A stretch of DNA of 64,000 nt from Moritella sp. (GCF_013215705.1 NZ_JABSQR010000032.1:1-64000), one strand, 5' to 3'; shown: positions 29,525 to 39,552, counted from the first letter of the stretch. Notes: generated from the letters alone by a model not told the origin. Numbers and translations: made by a program.

Positions 29525-32029
29525 TTGCAGAATAAAATTGTTGAACTGAAACGTAAAGCTAAGTTATTCAATCAACTTAGACTTGATCGCGCCTTATCCC
29601 TAATGGATGATAACGGGCGTAAAGTGACAGCTATTTTACCTCTTTTACTGCATTGTAATCACCCCAACCTACCTGTTTATCTTGATGGTGCAGTGCCAAC
29701 CGGCATCTGTTTATTTATCCCGGATGCACAACAACAAGATTATTTAACCTCATTAAATGTAGCACTAGATGATGAAAAATGTGTCACTTGTTCACCAATA
29801 TATAGCTTATATGCGATGGGGAGTACCGGTTCTATCGGTCAAAATTGGCGTAGTGATTTAGATATTTGGGTATGTCACGATCCTGCCATGAGTGATGAGG
29901 ATGCGCAGTTATTAGAGGAAAAATGCACACTGATAACCGCGTGGGCTGAGACCTTTAATGTTGAAGTTAACTTTTTCTTGATTGCTGAAGATAAATTTAG
30001 AAAAGTGAATAATGCAGTGATGACGAAGGAAAGTTGTGGCAGTGCTCAGCATTTCTTGTTACTCGACGAATTTTATCGTAGTGCACAGCGGATCGCCGGT
30101 AAACCAAGCCTTTGGCATATTTTACCGGTTGAATTTGACAATCATTATGATGATTATGTTGATCAATTGGTGGCTGATGGTGTCATTGATCGCGAAGAGT
30201 GGGTCGATTTAGGTGGTTTCCCGTGTATTCCTGCTGAAGAATATTTTGGTTCTGCGTTGTGGCAGCTCTATAAAGGTATCGATTCTCCTTATAAAGCGGT
30301 ATTGAAAACCTTATTAATGGAAGCTTATTCGGCGGAATACCCAAATAACCGCTTGTTATCGCAAATAATGAAAGAAAATTTTCAATTGGCGTCTTCACAA
30401 CAATTAACTTCTTCACCGCAATTGGCATTATCACACGATACCTATTACCAGATTTTAATCAAAGTAACGGCCTATCTCGAAAAAATCGGTGATAATGCTC
30501 GCGTTGATTTATTACGTCGCTGTTTTTACTTGAAAATGTTCAGTGGTAATTGCGCGGCAGAAAAACTAGCGCGCCCAGAATGGCACCGTACCTCTGTGGC
30601 TGAAGTCATTAGTGAATGGAATTGGCACCCTGATCGTATTGCCCATCTGGATAATCGTGACAATTGGAAGATCGAACAAGTACAAGAAGCACATCCCGAA
30701 TTACTTGATGCCATGATGAAGGGTTATCGTAATCTGATTGGTTTTGCCCGTCGTAATAATATTAGTGAATCGATTAATCCAGCAGATATCGGTATTTTAT
30801 CGCGTAAGTTATACGCCGCGTTTGAGTCTCTGCCGGGCAAAGTGACTTACATTAACCCCCAGATCTCGCCAGACTTATCCGAACAACAACTCAGTTTTGT
30901 GCAAGTTCCCCATGGCCGTTTTAATAATGCCGGTTGGTACTTATATAATTCATCGTTAGACCCAATGCAGATTGTTGGTCGTAAACCTTTAGAGCATAAC
31001 GGTTATCTGAGTAAGTTGGTGGCATGGAGTTACTTCAATGGCTTGATGGCGGATAACACTCAAGTGGATATTTTCAACCAAGATTCAGATATGAATAGCG
31101 ATGTATTGAATTCATTCTGCAAAGATCTTAAAAATAAATTTCCTATTCAAGCCAAACCTGCGTCGAATCAAGCATTAAGCCGGCCTTGTGAAATACGCGA
31201 CTTATCCATATTTTTGAATTTAGAATACGATCCGACCAACCATTGGGGCGGTCGTATTATTGAGTTTGATACCAATACCAGTGATGTATTCTCATTTGGT
31301 GATTGTAAAGCTTGCTTAGTCGGTAGTATCGACCTGATTTATCGTAATTCTTGGAATGAAGTACGTACGCTGCATTTTTCTGGTGAAGAACGTATTGTCG
31401 ATGCATTAACCACGATCATGGGCAAGATGCATCAAGATGCAACAGAACCAGATTCAATTAAAGTCTTTTGCTATAGTTTACATTTCCGTGGTTTGATCCG
31501 GCATAGTTTCGAACGCTTGGTGCGTGATTGTATTAGTACCCGATTGCAGCGTGATAAAGATCAGATTGTGAAAATGATCACGATTAGTGACGACCGCTTT
31601 GGCATTTATTTTGAACGCCGCGGTGTCTCTATTCGTAAACTTGAAACCTCTTTGGATCTGTATAACCATATTTCAGAGCGTAAATTACAGCAAATGCCGC
31701 TACGAATTGATAAAACTACGACGGCTGAAGGTACGCCATTAGCGGTGGAATCACATTCATCAGAAGGATTAGTGCAGTTCTTTTTTGAGAATTATAAAAA
31801 CGGCTTTAATGTTTATATTGTTGATGAGGCTAACCGCGTAGAAACTTACCAGCATTTAAGTGGCAATAAAGATGAACTGATCAAAGGTGTGCACCGTTTT
31901 TATACCAACTCTCAGGAAGAATCTCGTCACGAAGGTGCCTTTGCTAATTTCAACTTACCGCAATTTTACGATATCGTTTATTCCGAAAATAAAGAATTAG
32001 AAGTCATTCCTTACGTATCCACTAAATAA
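29525..32029 (+). CDS. cyaA: Class I adenylate cyclase
   Basis: Makes cAMP from ATP, the signal for CRP. The 834 residues compare with 848 in E. coli. The catalytic nucleotidyltransferase pattern is GSTGSIGQNWRSDLDIWVC, about 100 residues in, followed by the regulatory C-terminal half. The start is a TTG at 29525 with AAGG seven bases upstream; no ATG fits. E. coli cyaA also uses UUG, so an inefficient start seems conserved. The upstream region carries a CRP-like site. Its E. coli neighbour hemC is 8.6 kb away here. Confidence 0.96.
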   Translation: MQNKIVELKRKAKLFNQLRLDRALSLMDDNGRKVTAILPLLLHCNHPNLPVYLDGAVPTGICLFIPDAQQQDYLTSLNVALDDEKCVTCSPIYSLYAMGSTGSIGQNWRSDLDIWVCHDPAMSDEDAQLLEEKCTLITAWAETFNVEVNFFLIAEDKFRKVNNAVMTKESCGSAQHFLLLDEFYRSAQRIAGKPSLWHILPVEFDNHYDDYVDQLVADGVIDREEWVDLGGFPCIPAEEYFGSALWQLYKGIDSPYKAVLKTLLMEAYSAEYPNNRLLSQIMKENFQLASSQQLTSSPQLALSHDTYYQILIKVTAYLEKIGDNARVDLLRRCFYLKMFSGNCAAEKLARPEWHRTSVAEVISEWNWHPDRIAHLDNRDNWKIEQVQEAHPELLDAMMKGYRNLIGFARRNNISESINPADIGILSRKLYAAFESLPGKVTYINPQISPDLSEQQLSFVQVPHGRFNNAGWYLYNSSLDPMQIVGRKPLEHNGYLSKLVAWSYFNGLMADNTQVDIFNQDSDMNSDVLNSFCKDLKNKFPIQAKPASNQALSRPCEIRDLSIFLNLEYDPTNHWGGRIIEFDTNTSDVFSFGDCKACLVGSIDLIYRNSWNEVRTLHFSGEERIVDALTTIMGKMHQDATEPDSIKVFCYSLHFRGLIRHSFERLVRDCISTRLQRDKDQIVKMITISDDRFGIYFERRGVSIRKLETSLDLYNHISERKLQQMPLRIDKTTTAEGTPLAVESHSSEGLVQFFFENYKNGFNVYIVDEANRVETYQHLSGNKDELIKGVHRFYTNSQEESRHEGAFANFNLPQFYDIVYSENKELEVIPYVSTK

Positions 32030-32111
32030 CCCCATTTTATATAAACAATTCTTATCGCTTAGTTGGTTTTATTGAAAAAGGCGAACATTATTTTCTAGTT
32101 TATTGTTTTAC

Positions 32112-32140
32112 TGTAAGACATTGTCCATTTAAGTTGTAAG
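32112..32140. promoter_or_regulatory. Candidate UvrY/GacA-type response-regulator site upstream of the first CsrB RNA
   Basis: Two TGTAAG half-sites (32112-32117 and 32135-32140) lie about 180-210 bases ahead of the predicted RNA start. GacA-family boxes have TGTAAG half-sites, and the E. coli csrB site is similarly far upstream. The opposing CTTACA half is not well kept. The rest of 32030-32320 is AT-rich with no gene. Confidence 0.4.
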
Positions 32141-32320
32141 AATATGCCATTTATCTATTGTGGTCGTATTCGTTTTAGCTCATGTGATACACCCTGTCCT
32201 GAAATTTAAAACATTGATATAAATCAACTTATTTATTTTTGTGACTTGGATCTTGTATTTATTTTGAAAAATAATTAATTTCCGTATTGCGACAATATTG
32301 GATTTCTCTATAGTAGGTAC

Positions 32321-32649
32321 CCGTAAGGACGCACAACATAGTTGGTAAGGATTACTGACTAGATATGGATTATCGAATAGGATTTACCACAGGATGTGGT
32401 TGCAAGGAAAAGTCTTCAGGATGAAGATGCGATGGACACTCAACGGATATGAGTATAAAGGACACCTCCAGGATGGAGATGAAATAAATCGGATTGATTT
32501 ATTGTACCAGGATGGTAATAACAAAAACCCGATGGATTGGGAGTTAAACCTAAAGGAAATTAGGTAAGTCAATTTGCAGGGAGCAAAATAAGTTCAAGGA
32601 TTGGGCTACATGACTACTTAAGGACGGCATTTATGCCGTCCTTTTCTTT
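32321..32649 (+). ncRNA. csrB: CsrB-family regulatory RNA, copy 1
   Basis: An untranslated RNA that sequesters the translational regulator CsrA. About 20 GGA motifs occur in 330 bases, many in loops of short hairpins: CCACAGGATGTGG, CTTCAGGATGAAG, CTCCAGGATGGAG, TACCAGGATGGTA, TGCAGGGAGCA. A promoter (TTGCGA at 32287-32292, TATAGT at 32309-32314) precedes it. A strong terminator (AGGACGGCA-TTTA-TGCCGTCCT then T-rich) ends it. No ORF fits. The exact 5' end is estimated from the -10 box. A second copy lies 1.3 kb away. Confidence 0.9.
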
Positions 32650-32964
32650 TATCTGCTGTTTATGTCTACGTCTCTTTCAAGTATCACCAAACGCTCACCC
32701 TGCTGGTTTATCGTACGATCCCTTGCCGTGATTGCTCATTTATTACCACAGCTGTTGATGGCGCTTAACAACGCTTATATGAATAGTTGTTGTACATTCG
32801 ATTGCCATCCAGTTATATTCATTTTATCTCCTCTATAGCTCAATTACCCCGCTCAAAATGGCAATATTGTTAACCTACTTTTATTTAAAATAAGTCGTGT
32901 AATAGTACTAGGCCAGATGCCTATGTTGATAGTAATCTGATGTAAATTCGAGCAAGAGAACGAG
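32650..32964. other. Gene-free stretch between csrB copy 1 and qnr
   Basis: No ORF, RNA motif or clear repeat is seen in these 315 bases. The last part presumably holds the qnr promoter. I looked for a LexA box of the CTGT-N8-ACAG type and found none. Confidence 0.6.
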
Positions 32965-33624
32965 ATGATGAAGACGACCGATAACACCTTTATTGACGCC
33001 GATTTTACCGATCAAGATTTAGAATCGATGATCTTTACTCGCTGTGCATTTTACCGTTGTAATTTTAATCATGCGCAGCTCAGTGATGCGCAGTTTGTTG
33101 ATTGCCAATTTTTTGAATCGGGTAACATTTCTGGCTGCCGATTCGATTATGCCGATTTAAAAGGCGCGAGTTTTAAAAACTGCGATTTAAATATGAGTCA
33201 GTTTGTTGGGGCTGAGTGTTTTGGCATTGAATTTCGAGGCTGCAATTTGAAAGGCGTAGATTTTAATCGCGCTAGTTTTGCTAATTACATTACGCAAAAG
33301 TCCTTCTTTTGTTCTGCGTACATTACCCAATGTAATTTGAGTTATGCCAATTTGGCTGATCAGCGGCTCGAAAAATGTGAATTATATGAAAACCGTTGGA
33401 CGGGTTGTAATTTAGTGGGGGCCTCATTACAGGGCTCAGATCTGAGCCGTGGTGAATTTTCGCAAGAGAGTTGGCAGCAGTTTAATCTTCAACATTGTAA
33501 TTTAAGTCACGTGGATCTCACCGGTCTCGACCCAAGACGGGTTAATTTACACGGTGTGACCATTTGCAGTTGGCAGCAGGAACAACTATTAGCGCCTTTG
33601 GGATTAATTATTCATGGTGATTAA
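32965..33624 (+). CDS. qnr: Chromosomal Qnr pentapeptide-repeat protein
   Basis: A right-handed beta-helix protein that mimics DNA and protects gyrase/topoisomerase IV from quinolones. The 219 residues match Qnr proteins (about 218). Pentapeptide repeats of the A(D/N)LXX type run throughout (CNFNHAQLSDAQF, YADLKGASFKNCDL, CNLVGASLQGSDLSR). The Qnr-specific segments CFGIEFRGCNLKGV, FFCSAYI, and LDPRRVNLHGV with WQQEQLLAPLG are present. It sits alone between two csrB genes. Marine gammaproteobacteria are known reservoirs of chromosomal qnr; its native role is unknown. Confidence 0.9.
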   Translation: MMKTTDNTFIDADFTDQDLESMIFTRCAFYRCNFNHAQLSDAQFVDCQFFESGNISGCRFDYADLKGASFKNCDLNMSQFVGAECFGIEFRGCNLKGVDFNRASFANYITQKSFFCSAYITQCNLSYANLADQRLEKCELYENRWTGCNLVGASLQGSDLSRGEFSQESWQQFNLQHCNLSHVDLTGLDPRRVNLHGVTICSWQQEQLLAPLGLIIHGD

Positions 33625-33632
33625 TAAGGTTG

Positions 33633-33712
33633 AGTGATCACGATCACAGATTAACTGCTGTTCCTTCATACGATACCGGCGTTGAAATTATTGGCTGTTA
33701 CCGGCGTGTAAG
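33633..33712. promoter_or_regulatory. Candidate CRP and UvrY/GacA sites upstream of the second CsrB RNA
   Basis: AGTGA-TCACGA-TCACA (33633-33648) matches nine of ten conserved CRP positions. A TGTAAG half-site at 33707-33712 is about 210 bases ahead of the predicted RNA start, as for copy 1. CRP-cAMP control of Csr RNAs is known in E. coli. No other feature was found in 33625-33918. Confidence 0.35.
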
Positions 33713-33918
33713 AGATCGACTATTTATGTTGATAGACAAAGTCGCTATTTTTAAGTGTGATCCTAGGGTGTGAATAGATTTATTGCTATTACTGTAATGC
33801 TTAAAGCCTATTCTCGCGGTATTTGTAGCGATTCGCACTGAGGAATTAGTGTTCATGCACTAATATAATTTGTTTTTTATCGCTATTTATTGTTTTCAGG
33901 TTTGCTATATTTGTTTCC

Positions 33919-34230
33919 AGAGACGCAGGAAGCTCATCAGGATGATGACTTGGCACTCTACATGAAACCGCAAGGATGTGGTGGATTACAAGGATAGCAC
34001 TCACGGATTTAGAGTGAATAAAGGACACCTCCAGGATGGAGATGAGAAGCAGGTTAGGATGACTTGTTAGGCTAGGATTGCCAAAGGAACAACTCAAAGG
34101 ATTGGGGAAAAGTAAATCACCTAATGGATTAGGTAAATGTCTAAGTGCAGGGAGCACAATCAGTTCAAGGATATGAGCTATTACGACAACGTAAAAGGGC
34201 TGCACTAGTTACTAGTGCAGCCCTTTTCTT
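33919..34230 (+). ncRNA. csrB: CsrB-family regulatory RNA, copy 2
   Basis: A second CsrA-sequestering RNA with about 16 GGA motifs, many in hairpin loops: CATCAGGATGATG, CTCCAGGATGGAG, CCTAATGGATTAGG and TGCAGGGAGCA. It shares the block AAAGGACACCTCCAGGATGG with copy 1, plus GTTCAAGGAT near the end, but is otherwise diverged. The likely -10 is TATATT at 33906-33911; the 5' end is an estimate. The terminator stem GGGCTGCACTAG/CTAGTGCAGCCC ends in CTTTTCTTT and may also stop the convergent cyaY transcript. Confidence 0.9.
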
Positions 34231-34275
34231 TGTCTAAAATTTAGGTTTTATATAAATAAGACCTATCACTTCACA

Positions 34276-34587
34276 TTAGAAATTAACATTTTCACCGCCT
34301 TGATTCTTAACGGCTTCGGTTAATACCAGTGATAATTCTTGTTGGGTGCGGTTATCAATCCATGCATCATTGATAAATGCAAAATGATGGCCATTCGCTT
34401 TTGTTGCTACCCATAACTGGTGTAATGGCGCTTGTTTATTCAAGATAATTTGCGAGCCATCACGACAATATAGAGTCAAAATACTGTTGCTGTTTTCATA
34501 ATCGAGTTCAACATCACTGTCATCAATGATTTCTTCAAAGCTTATTAATAGTTCATCAACCTGTTGGTGGAATTCTGAATCAGTCAT
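34276..34587 (-). CDS. cyaY: Iron-sulfur regulator CyaY (frataxin)
   Basis: Bacterial frataxin that binds iron and modulates IscS. The 103 residues match E. coli (106). The acidic iron-binding helix is FEEIIDDSDVELDYENS, and the sheet motifs IILNKQAPLHQLWVA and GHHFAF are typical. It is transcribed opposite to cyaA and lptM, as in E. coli, but a 2.2-kb csrB-qnr-csrB block has been placed between cyaA and cyaY. Confidence 0.95.
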   Translation of the reverse strand: MTDSEFHQQVDELLISFEEIIDDSDVELDYENSNSILTLYCRDGSQIILNKQAPLHQLWVATKANGHHFAFINDAWIDNRTQQELSLVLTEAVKNQGGENVNF

Positions 34588-34663
34588 TTTTTATTAATCC
34601 TATTGCTTTTAATTTTGTCAGTGCGATTATAAGGGATAGAATTAATTTATCATTGAGTCGGTT

Positions 34664-34876
34664 ATGAGCCAAGCAAGAAAAACAATATTTATTACATTAG
34701 CTTTTATGTTTAGCGCTGGTTTACTCAGTGGTTGTGGTATTTCAGGTCCTTTATATGCACCTGGCACGGGACCCGATGCCGACAAAACCAAACAAATCCA
34801 GGTAGCAACACCAGCTTCCGAAAGTGTAGAGCGTGATGACGCAGCTGGCAAGACGCCAAGTAGCGACACAGAATAA
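34664..34876 (+). CDS. lptM: LptD-associated lipoprotein LptM (YifL)
   Basis: A small outer-membrane lipoprotein that helps mature the LPS translocon LptD in E. coli. A hydrophobic signal peptide ends in the lipobox LLSGC. The family core CGISGPLYAPG follows, then a disordered acidic tail. It has 70 residues. It stands between cyaY and lysA in the expected order. Confidence 0.9.
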   Translation: MSQARKTIFITLAFMFSAGLLSGCGISGPLYAPGTGPDADKTKQIQVATPASESVERDDAAGKTPSSDTE

Positions 34877-34944
34877 ACATAACATTGGCACATGATGTGC
34901 TGTGAATGAGTTAGTTTACGAATTAAAAGACAAGGAATAGAGCA

Positions 34945-36201
34945 TTGGATTACTTTAATTATCAGGATGATGGCCAGTTATTTGCGGAACAATGTGCAGT
35001 TGCAGACGTAGCAGACAAATTTGGTACGCCAACGTATGTATACAGCAGAGCGACAATTGAACGTCATTGGCATGCATTTAATGATGCCGCTGGTGCGCAT
35101 CCGCATTTGGTTTGTTACGCCGTAAAAGCTAATTCAAATATTGCCGTGTTAAATGTACTGGCACGTTTGGGCTCGGGTTTTGATATTGTCTCTGGCGGAG
35201 AGCTATTACGGGTGATTGCGGCCGGTGGTGATCCAAGTAAAATTGTATTTTCTGGTGTCGGTAAAACCGTCGCCGAAATTAATTTAGCGCTCGATCATCA
35301 TATTCATTGTTTTAATGTTGAATCGACGCCGGAACTGGAACGTATTAATGACATTGCGCTGAGTCGCGGTGTCCAGGCACCGATATCGATTCGCGTGAAT
35401 CCTAATATTGACGCGGGTACCCATCCTTATATTTCGACGGGTCTGAAAGAAAATAAATTTGGTATCGATATTGATTTAGCGGAAGGCGTGTATCAAGTCG
35501 CAAGTAAAATGCCGGGGATTAAATTAAAAGGCGTTGATTGCCATATCGGTTCACAATTAACCGAGTTATCACCCTTCTTAGAAGCTGTTGATAAGCTTCT
35601 GCTATTAATTGATAAATTATCAGCGCAAGGTATTGTACTTGAGCATCTCGATGTTGGAGGTGGCTTGGGCGTACCTTATAATGGTGAAACACCCCCACAA
35701 CCGGCCGAATATGCGCAGGCATTAAAAGATAAATTAGCCGGACGTAAACTGGCGCTTATTTTTGAACCGGGTCGTGCAATCATGGCGAATGCTGGTATTT
35801 TGGTCAGTAAAGTTGAGTATATTAAACTTACGGAATATAAAAACTTTGCTATCGTTGATGCTGCCATGAACGATCTTATTCGTCCAGCGCTATACAGTGC
35901 GTGGCAAGCTATTGCGCCAGTGAACAAATCATTAGAGCGTGAATGTTTAAACTATGATGTGGTTGGTCCTATTTGTGAGACCGGCGATTTCTTAGGTAAG
36001 AGCCGTGATTTAACGATCGCGATGGATGATTATATTGTCGTCCGTTCTGCCGGTGCTTATGGTTCAACCATGAGTTCAAATTATAATTCTCGTAGTCGCC
36101 CTGCCGAAGTGATGGTAGATGGTGATGTGGCCCATTTGGTCCGTCGTCGAGAAGAACTGGCTGAGATCTGGAAAGACGAAGCGATTTTACCTGCGGAATA
36201 G
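34945..36201 (+). CDS. lysA: Diaminopimelate decarboxylase
   Basis: PLP enzyme that forms L-lysine from meso-diaminopimelate. The PLP lysine lies in YAVKANSN; HIGSQ, GGGLGVPY, EPGRAI and the partner-site CETGDFLG follow. It has 418 residues. The start is TTG 34945 (then DYFNYQDDGQ, the family N-terminus) with AAGGA eight bases upstream; no ATG is suitable. dapF, the preceding enzyme of the pathway, is 57 bases downstream. Confidence 0.96.
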   Translation: MDYFNYQDDGQLFAEQCAVADVADKFGTPTYVYSRATIERHWHAFNDAAGAHPHLVCYAVKANSNIAVLNVLARLGSGFDIVSGGELLRVIAAGGDPSKIVFSGVGKTVAEINLALDHHIHCFNVESTPELERINDIALSRGVQAPISIRVNPNIDAGTHPYISTGLKENKFGIDIDLAEGVYQVASKMPGIKLKGVDCHIGSQLTELSPFLEAVDKLLLLIDKLSAQGIVLEHLDVGGGLGVPYNGETPPQPAEYAQALKDKLAGRKLALIFEPGRAIMANAGILVSKVEYIKLTEYKNFAIVDAAMNDLIRPALYSAWQAIAPVNKSLERECLNYDVVGPICETGDFLGKSRDLTIAMDDYIVVRSAGAYGSTMSSNYNSRSRPAEVMVDGDVAHLVRRREELAEIWKDEAILPAE

Positions 36202-36258
36202 TAGTTTACCTGCGTAATAATAGTTTACCTACTGAATGATATAAGGGTACAGGGTCAT

Positions 36259-37089
36259 ATGTTTATACAGTTTTCAAAGATGCACGGTCTGGGTAATGAT
36301 TTCATGGTCGTAGACTGTGTTACTCAAAATGTATTTTTTAATAATGATAATATCCGTCGTCTGGCAGATAGAAATACCGGTATTGGCTTTGATCAACTGC
36401 TTGTGGTTGAAGCGCCTTATGATCCTGAACTCGACTTTCATTATCGTATCTATAATGCTGACGGTAGCGAAGTAGAGCAATGTGGTAATGGTGCACGCTG
36501 TTTCGCTAGTTTTGTTCGCCATAAAGGCTTAACCAATAAGACCAAGATTGCGGTAAGTACCAGTGGCGGTAAGATCTCCTTGCAGGTGGAATACGATGGT
36601 CAGGTTACGGTGAACATGGGGGTGCCAGAATTAGCCCCAGATAAAATTCCGTTCCGTGCCACCAAGCAGGAAAAAACCTATATTTTACGTGCGTTAGACA
36701 GCACGGTATTTTGTGGTGCCGTGTCGATAGGTAATCCGCATTGTGTGACAATCGTCGATGATATTGACACTGCACCATTGGCCGATCTTGGTCATGCGAT
36801 CGCCCATCATGAACGTTTTCCTAACCGTGTTAATGCTGGTTTCATGCAAGTATTGTCGCCGGACCATGCCAAATTACGGGTTTATGAACGTGGTGTTGGT
36901 GAAACACAAGCTTGTGGTACTGGCGCATGTGCCGCCGCGGTTGTGGGCCAATTACAAGGGAAGCTCGGCCAAGATGTGTGTATTGAGCTGCCTGGTGGTA
37001 AATTGCAAATTTCATGGCGAGGTCCAGGTACACCGGTATTTATGACCGGTCCGGCAACACATGTATACGATGGACAAATTAATATATGA
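36259..37089 (+). CDS. dapF: Diaminopimelate epimerase
   Basis: Interconverts LL- and meso-diaminopimelate with a two-cysteine mechanism. Both catalytic motifs are present: EQCGNGARC and [12 protein letters not shown]. The N-terminus [11 protein letters not shown] is typical. The length of 276 residues is normal. Its stop overlaps the next start codon by 4 bases. Confidence 0.97.
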   Translation: MFIQFSKMHGLGNDFMVVDCVTQNVFFNNDNIRRLADRNTGIGFDQLLVVEAPYDPELDFHYRIYNADGSEVEQCGNGARCFASFVRHKGLTNKTKIAVSTSGGKISLQVEYDGQVTVNMGVPELAPDKIPFRATKQEKTYILRALDSTVFCGAVSIGNPHCVTIVDDIDTAPLADLGHAIAHHERFPNRVNAGFMQVLSPDHAKLRVYERGVGETQACGTGACAAAVVGQLQGKLGQDVCIELPGGKLQISWRGPGTPVFMTGPATHVYDGQINI

Positions 37090-37811
37090 GCGACACTGAC
37101 GCTGCGATGTTAATCGTGGAAAAGCCTGCTATTTCAGAGCAAAATGTGATTGCTTTTTTGCAGGCCAACCCTGATTTTTTTGTGCGTAATAATGACTTAG
37201 TTGATACGCTAGCTATATCTCATGGTGGGCAAGGCTGTGTGTCTTTAGTGACGTTGCGGTTAGAAAGACAACGCCAACGCATTGCAGATTTAGAGTTGCA
37301 GTTACAGCAGTTAGTCGCTATTGCGGCAGACAACGATAAATTATTCCGTATTTATGCTGATATTTATACGGCGCTATTTAATTGTACTTCTGTGATGCAA
37401 ATGCAGCGTATTCTGGTGACGCAGATCCAATCTCAATTGCCGTTAGCGGCCGTAAATTTACATCTGAATGAAGCTCATTTTCACCTTAAATCGCAATATC
37501 TGCCGCTCGCTATTTCAGCTGGACAGTTAGTGCGTATTCGTCAAAAGCAGTTTGCCGGTGGTGATCATTACTTCGGCCCTGTTACAGGTGCCGATAAAGC
37601 ATTACTGTTTGGTCAAGATGCCTTGGTTAACTCTATGGCATTGATGGCATTGGGCGAGCGTGGAGAGTATGGCTTACTCGCTATCGGTAGTGCTAACGCC
37701 GATCATTATCAAGCGGGCATGGATAACTTGCTGTTAGGTCAGCTTTGCCGCATTATCTCTACCCTGTTACCGCAACTGATGCCTTCACGTGACAACGCCA
37801 TTAAAAAATAA
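37086..37811 (+). CDS. DUF484 family protein (YigA-like)
   Basis: A GAF-like protein of unknown function always found between dapF and xerC in gammaproteobacteria. The N-terminal helix [22 protein letters not shown] and [19 protein letters not shown] are family marks. It has 241 residues. It overlaps dapF by 4 bases and xerC by 23 bases, implying coupled translation. Confidence 0.9.
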   Translation: MSDTDAAMLIVEKPAISEQNVIAFLQANPDFFVRNNDLVDTLAISHGGQGCVSLVTLRLERQRQRIADLELQLQQLVAIAADNDKLFRIYADIYTALFNCTSVMQMQRILVTQIQSQLPLAAVNLHLNEAHFHLKSQYLPLAISAGQLVRIRQKQFAGGDHYFGPVTGADKALLFGQDALVNSMALMALGERGEYGLLAIGSANADHYQAGMDNLLLGQLCRIISTLLPQLMPSRDNAIKK

Positions 37812-38790
37812 TACCAGTGCAGGTAGTGAACTGCCTGCACGATCTGATCTACCGACACAGTGCGATTTACCTGTGCAATTAGCTAAACCGATAGAACGGT
37901 TTTTACGTTATATCACCAGTGAACGACAACTGAGTCTACATACTGTGCGTAATTATCGCCGCCACCTGATCTTATTCGCCGAGCAAATGCTGACGTTACC
38001 GATCACCGAATGGCGTGCGCTTGATGCATCTCAGGTTCGCAAGTTAGCGACCTTAAATCATAAACTGGGTTTATCACCTCGCAGTCTGGCAACCAAATTA
38101 TCAGCCCTGCGCAGTTTCTGTGATTACTTGGTATTACAAGGTGATTTGAATGCCAATCCTGCTAAAGGCGTATCAGCACCACGCCAACATAAACCGTTAC
38201 CGAAGAACCTCGATGTTGATGAAATTAATCAATTATTATCCGTGTCTAATGCGGTAGATACCGACGACCCGTTTTTAGTGTTACGTGATAAAGCCATGAT
38301 GGAGTTAATGTACTCGGCGGGTTTGCGGTTAGACGAACTGGTCAATTTGGATTTAACCGATGTTAAGTTACGTGAAAAAACCATGCGGGTGATTGGTAAA
38401 GGTAATAAACAGCGTCAGTTACCGATTGGTAGTATCGCGATCACTGCATTAAAAGCCTGGTTGGCAGTACGTGGTGAATATGCTGACAACGCGCAACCAG
38501 CATTATTTGTTAGTCAGCTTAGGCGTCGAATATCGCACCGTAGTGTACAAAGTCGGATGGCGAAGTGGGGCCAACAACAAACGCTGACTAGCCATGTTAA
38601 TCCCCATAAGTTACGTCATTCATTTGCGACGCATATGCTCGAGTCGAGTGGTGACTTACGTGCGGTACAGGAATTATTAGGGCATGCCAATATTAGCACC
38701 ACCCAAATCTACACCAGTTTGGATTTTCAACATCTAGCCAAAGTGTATGATGCCGCTCATCCTCGTGCGAAAAAGAAAAGAGAAGACTGA
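37789..38790 (+). CDS. xerC: Tyrosine recombinase XerC
   Basis: Chromosome-dimer resolution recombinase acting with XerD at dif. The catalytic residues are all visible: Arg in [10 protein letters not shown], Lys in [15 protein letters not shown], the His of LLGHANIST and Tyr in TQIYTSL. A GTG at 37789 is used inside the end of the DUF484 gene. The 333 residues include a longer N-terminus than E. coli (298), so a later start is possible. It shares 1 base with the next gene. Confidence 0.95.
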   Translation: MTTPLKNNTSAGSELPARSDLPTQCDLPVQLAKPIERFLRYITSERQLSLHTVRNYRRHLILFAEQMLTLPITEWRALDASQVRKLATLNHKLGLSPRSLATKLSALRSFCDYLVLQGDLNANPAKGVSAPRQHKPLPKNLDVDEINQLLSVSNAVDTDDPFLVLRDKAMMELMYSAGLRLDELVNLDLTDVKLREKTMRVIGKGNKQRQLPIGSIAITALKAWLAVRGEYADNAQPALFVSQLRRRISHRSVQSRMAKWGQQQTLTSHVNPHKLRHSFATHMLESSGDLRAVQELLGHANISTTQIYTSLDFQHLAKVYDAAHPRAKKKRED

Positions 38791-39506
38791 TGAAATTCTA
38801 TCGACGATTACAGCCGATCAAAGCCATGAGCTTCGATCTTGACGATACCTTATATGATAACTACCCGATCGTGCGCCGTGCCGAGGCTTGGATGCACATG
38901 CATTTACGCAGTCAATATCCGCACATTACTCATTTAGATAGTAATGCTTGGCTACAATTAAAGCGCCATGTGCTTCATCAACAACCGCACTTGGTACATG
39001 ATGTCAGTGGCATCCGTATTGCTTGTTTAACCGCGTTATTTTTACGCCACGGTTATAGTGAGCAAGACGCTGAGTCTGTCGCTAATACTATTTTTACCCA
39101 AGTACTGGCAGTACGCAGTGACTTTGTCGTACCGGAAAAGACCTTTGCGGTATTAGCTGAATTAGCGAATCAGATCCCGTTAATTGCGGTGACTAATGGC
39201 AATGTCGATACGGATAAAATTGGCTTAACGCCATTTTTTACCGCGGTGATAAAACCCGGTAATGGCTTGAGAATGAAACCGTACCCTGATTTATTTTTAT
39301 TAGCAGCAGAAACATTAGCGTTACCGCCACAACATATCTTACATGTCGGCGATCATCTTAACTCCGATGTGGCTGGGGCGATCACCAATGGTTTTATGTC
39401 TGCGTGGTTTAATGACCAGCAACAATCGCTCATGACGAGTAACAAAGCCAGTCATTTACCGGATATTGAAATAACCCACTTGGATGAATTAACAAGCCTG
39501 TTATAA
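38790..39506 (+). CDS. yigB: HAD-family phosphatase YigB
   Basis: Haloacid-dehalogenase-type phosphatase; E. coli YigB acts on 5-amino-6-ribitylamino-uracil phosphate in riboflavin synthesis and on FMN. The HAD motifs are FDLDDTLYDN, AVTNGN, a Lys in MKPYPDLF, and HVGDHLNSDVAGA. It has 238 residues. It starts on the last base of xerC, and uvrD follows 46 bases later. Confidence 0.92.
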   Translation: MKFYRRLQPIKAMSFDLDDTLYDNYPIVRRAEAWMHMHLRSQYPHITHLDSNAWLQLKRHVLHQQPHLVHDVSGIRIACLTALFLRHGYSEQDAESVANTIFTQVLAVRSDFVVPEKTFAVLAELANQIPLIAVTNGNVDTDKIGLTPFFTAVIKPGNGLRMKPYPDLFLLAAETLALPPQHILHVGDHLNSDVAGAITNGFMSAWFNDQQQSLMTSNKASHLPDIEITHLDELTSLL

Positions 39507-39552
39507 TCCCCCCATTCTACTGATTAAATATACAGTCTAAGGTGACTAAATT

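Noticed and set aside
32650-32964. Possible LexA box ahead of qnr, as in qnrB
   Set aside because: No CTGT-N8-ACAG palindrome was found.
32321-34230. CRISPR array suggested by regular short motifs
   Set aside because: The repeated unit is only GGA in hairpin loops at uneven spacing, with no constant repeat and spacer lengths; CsrB-type RNA explains it.
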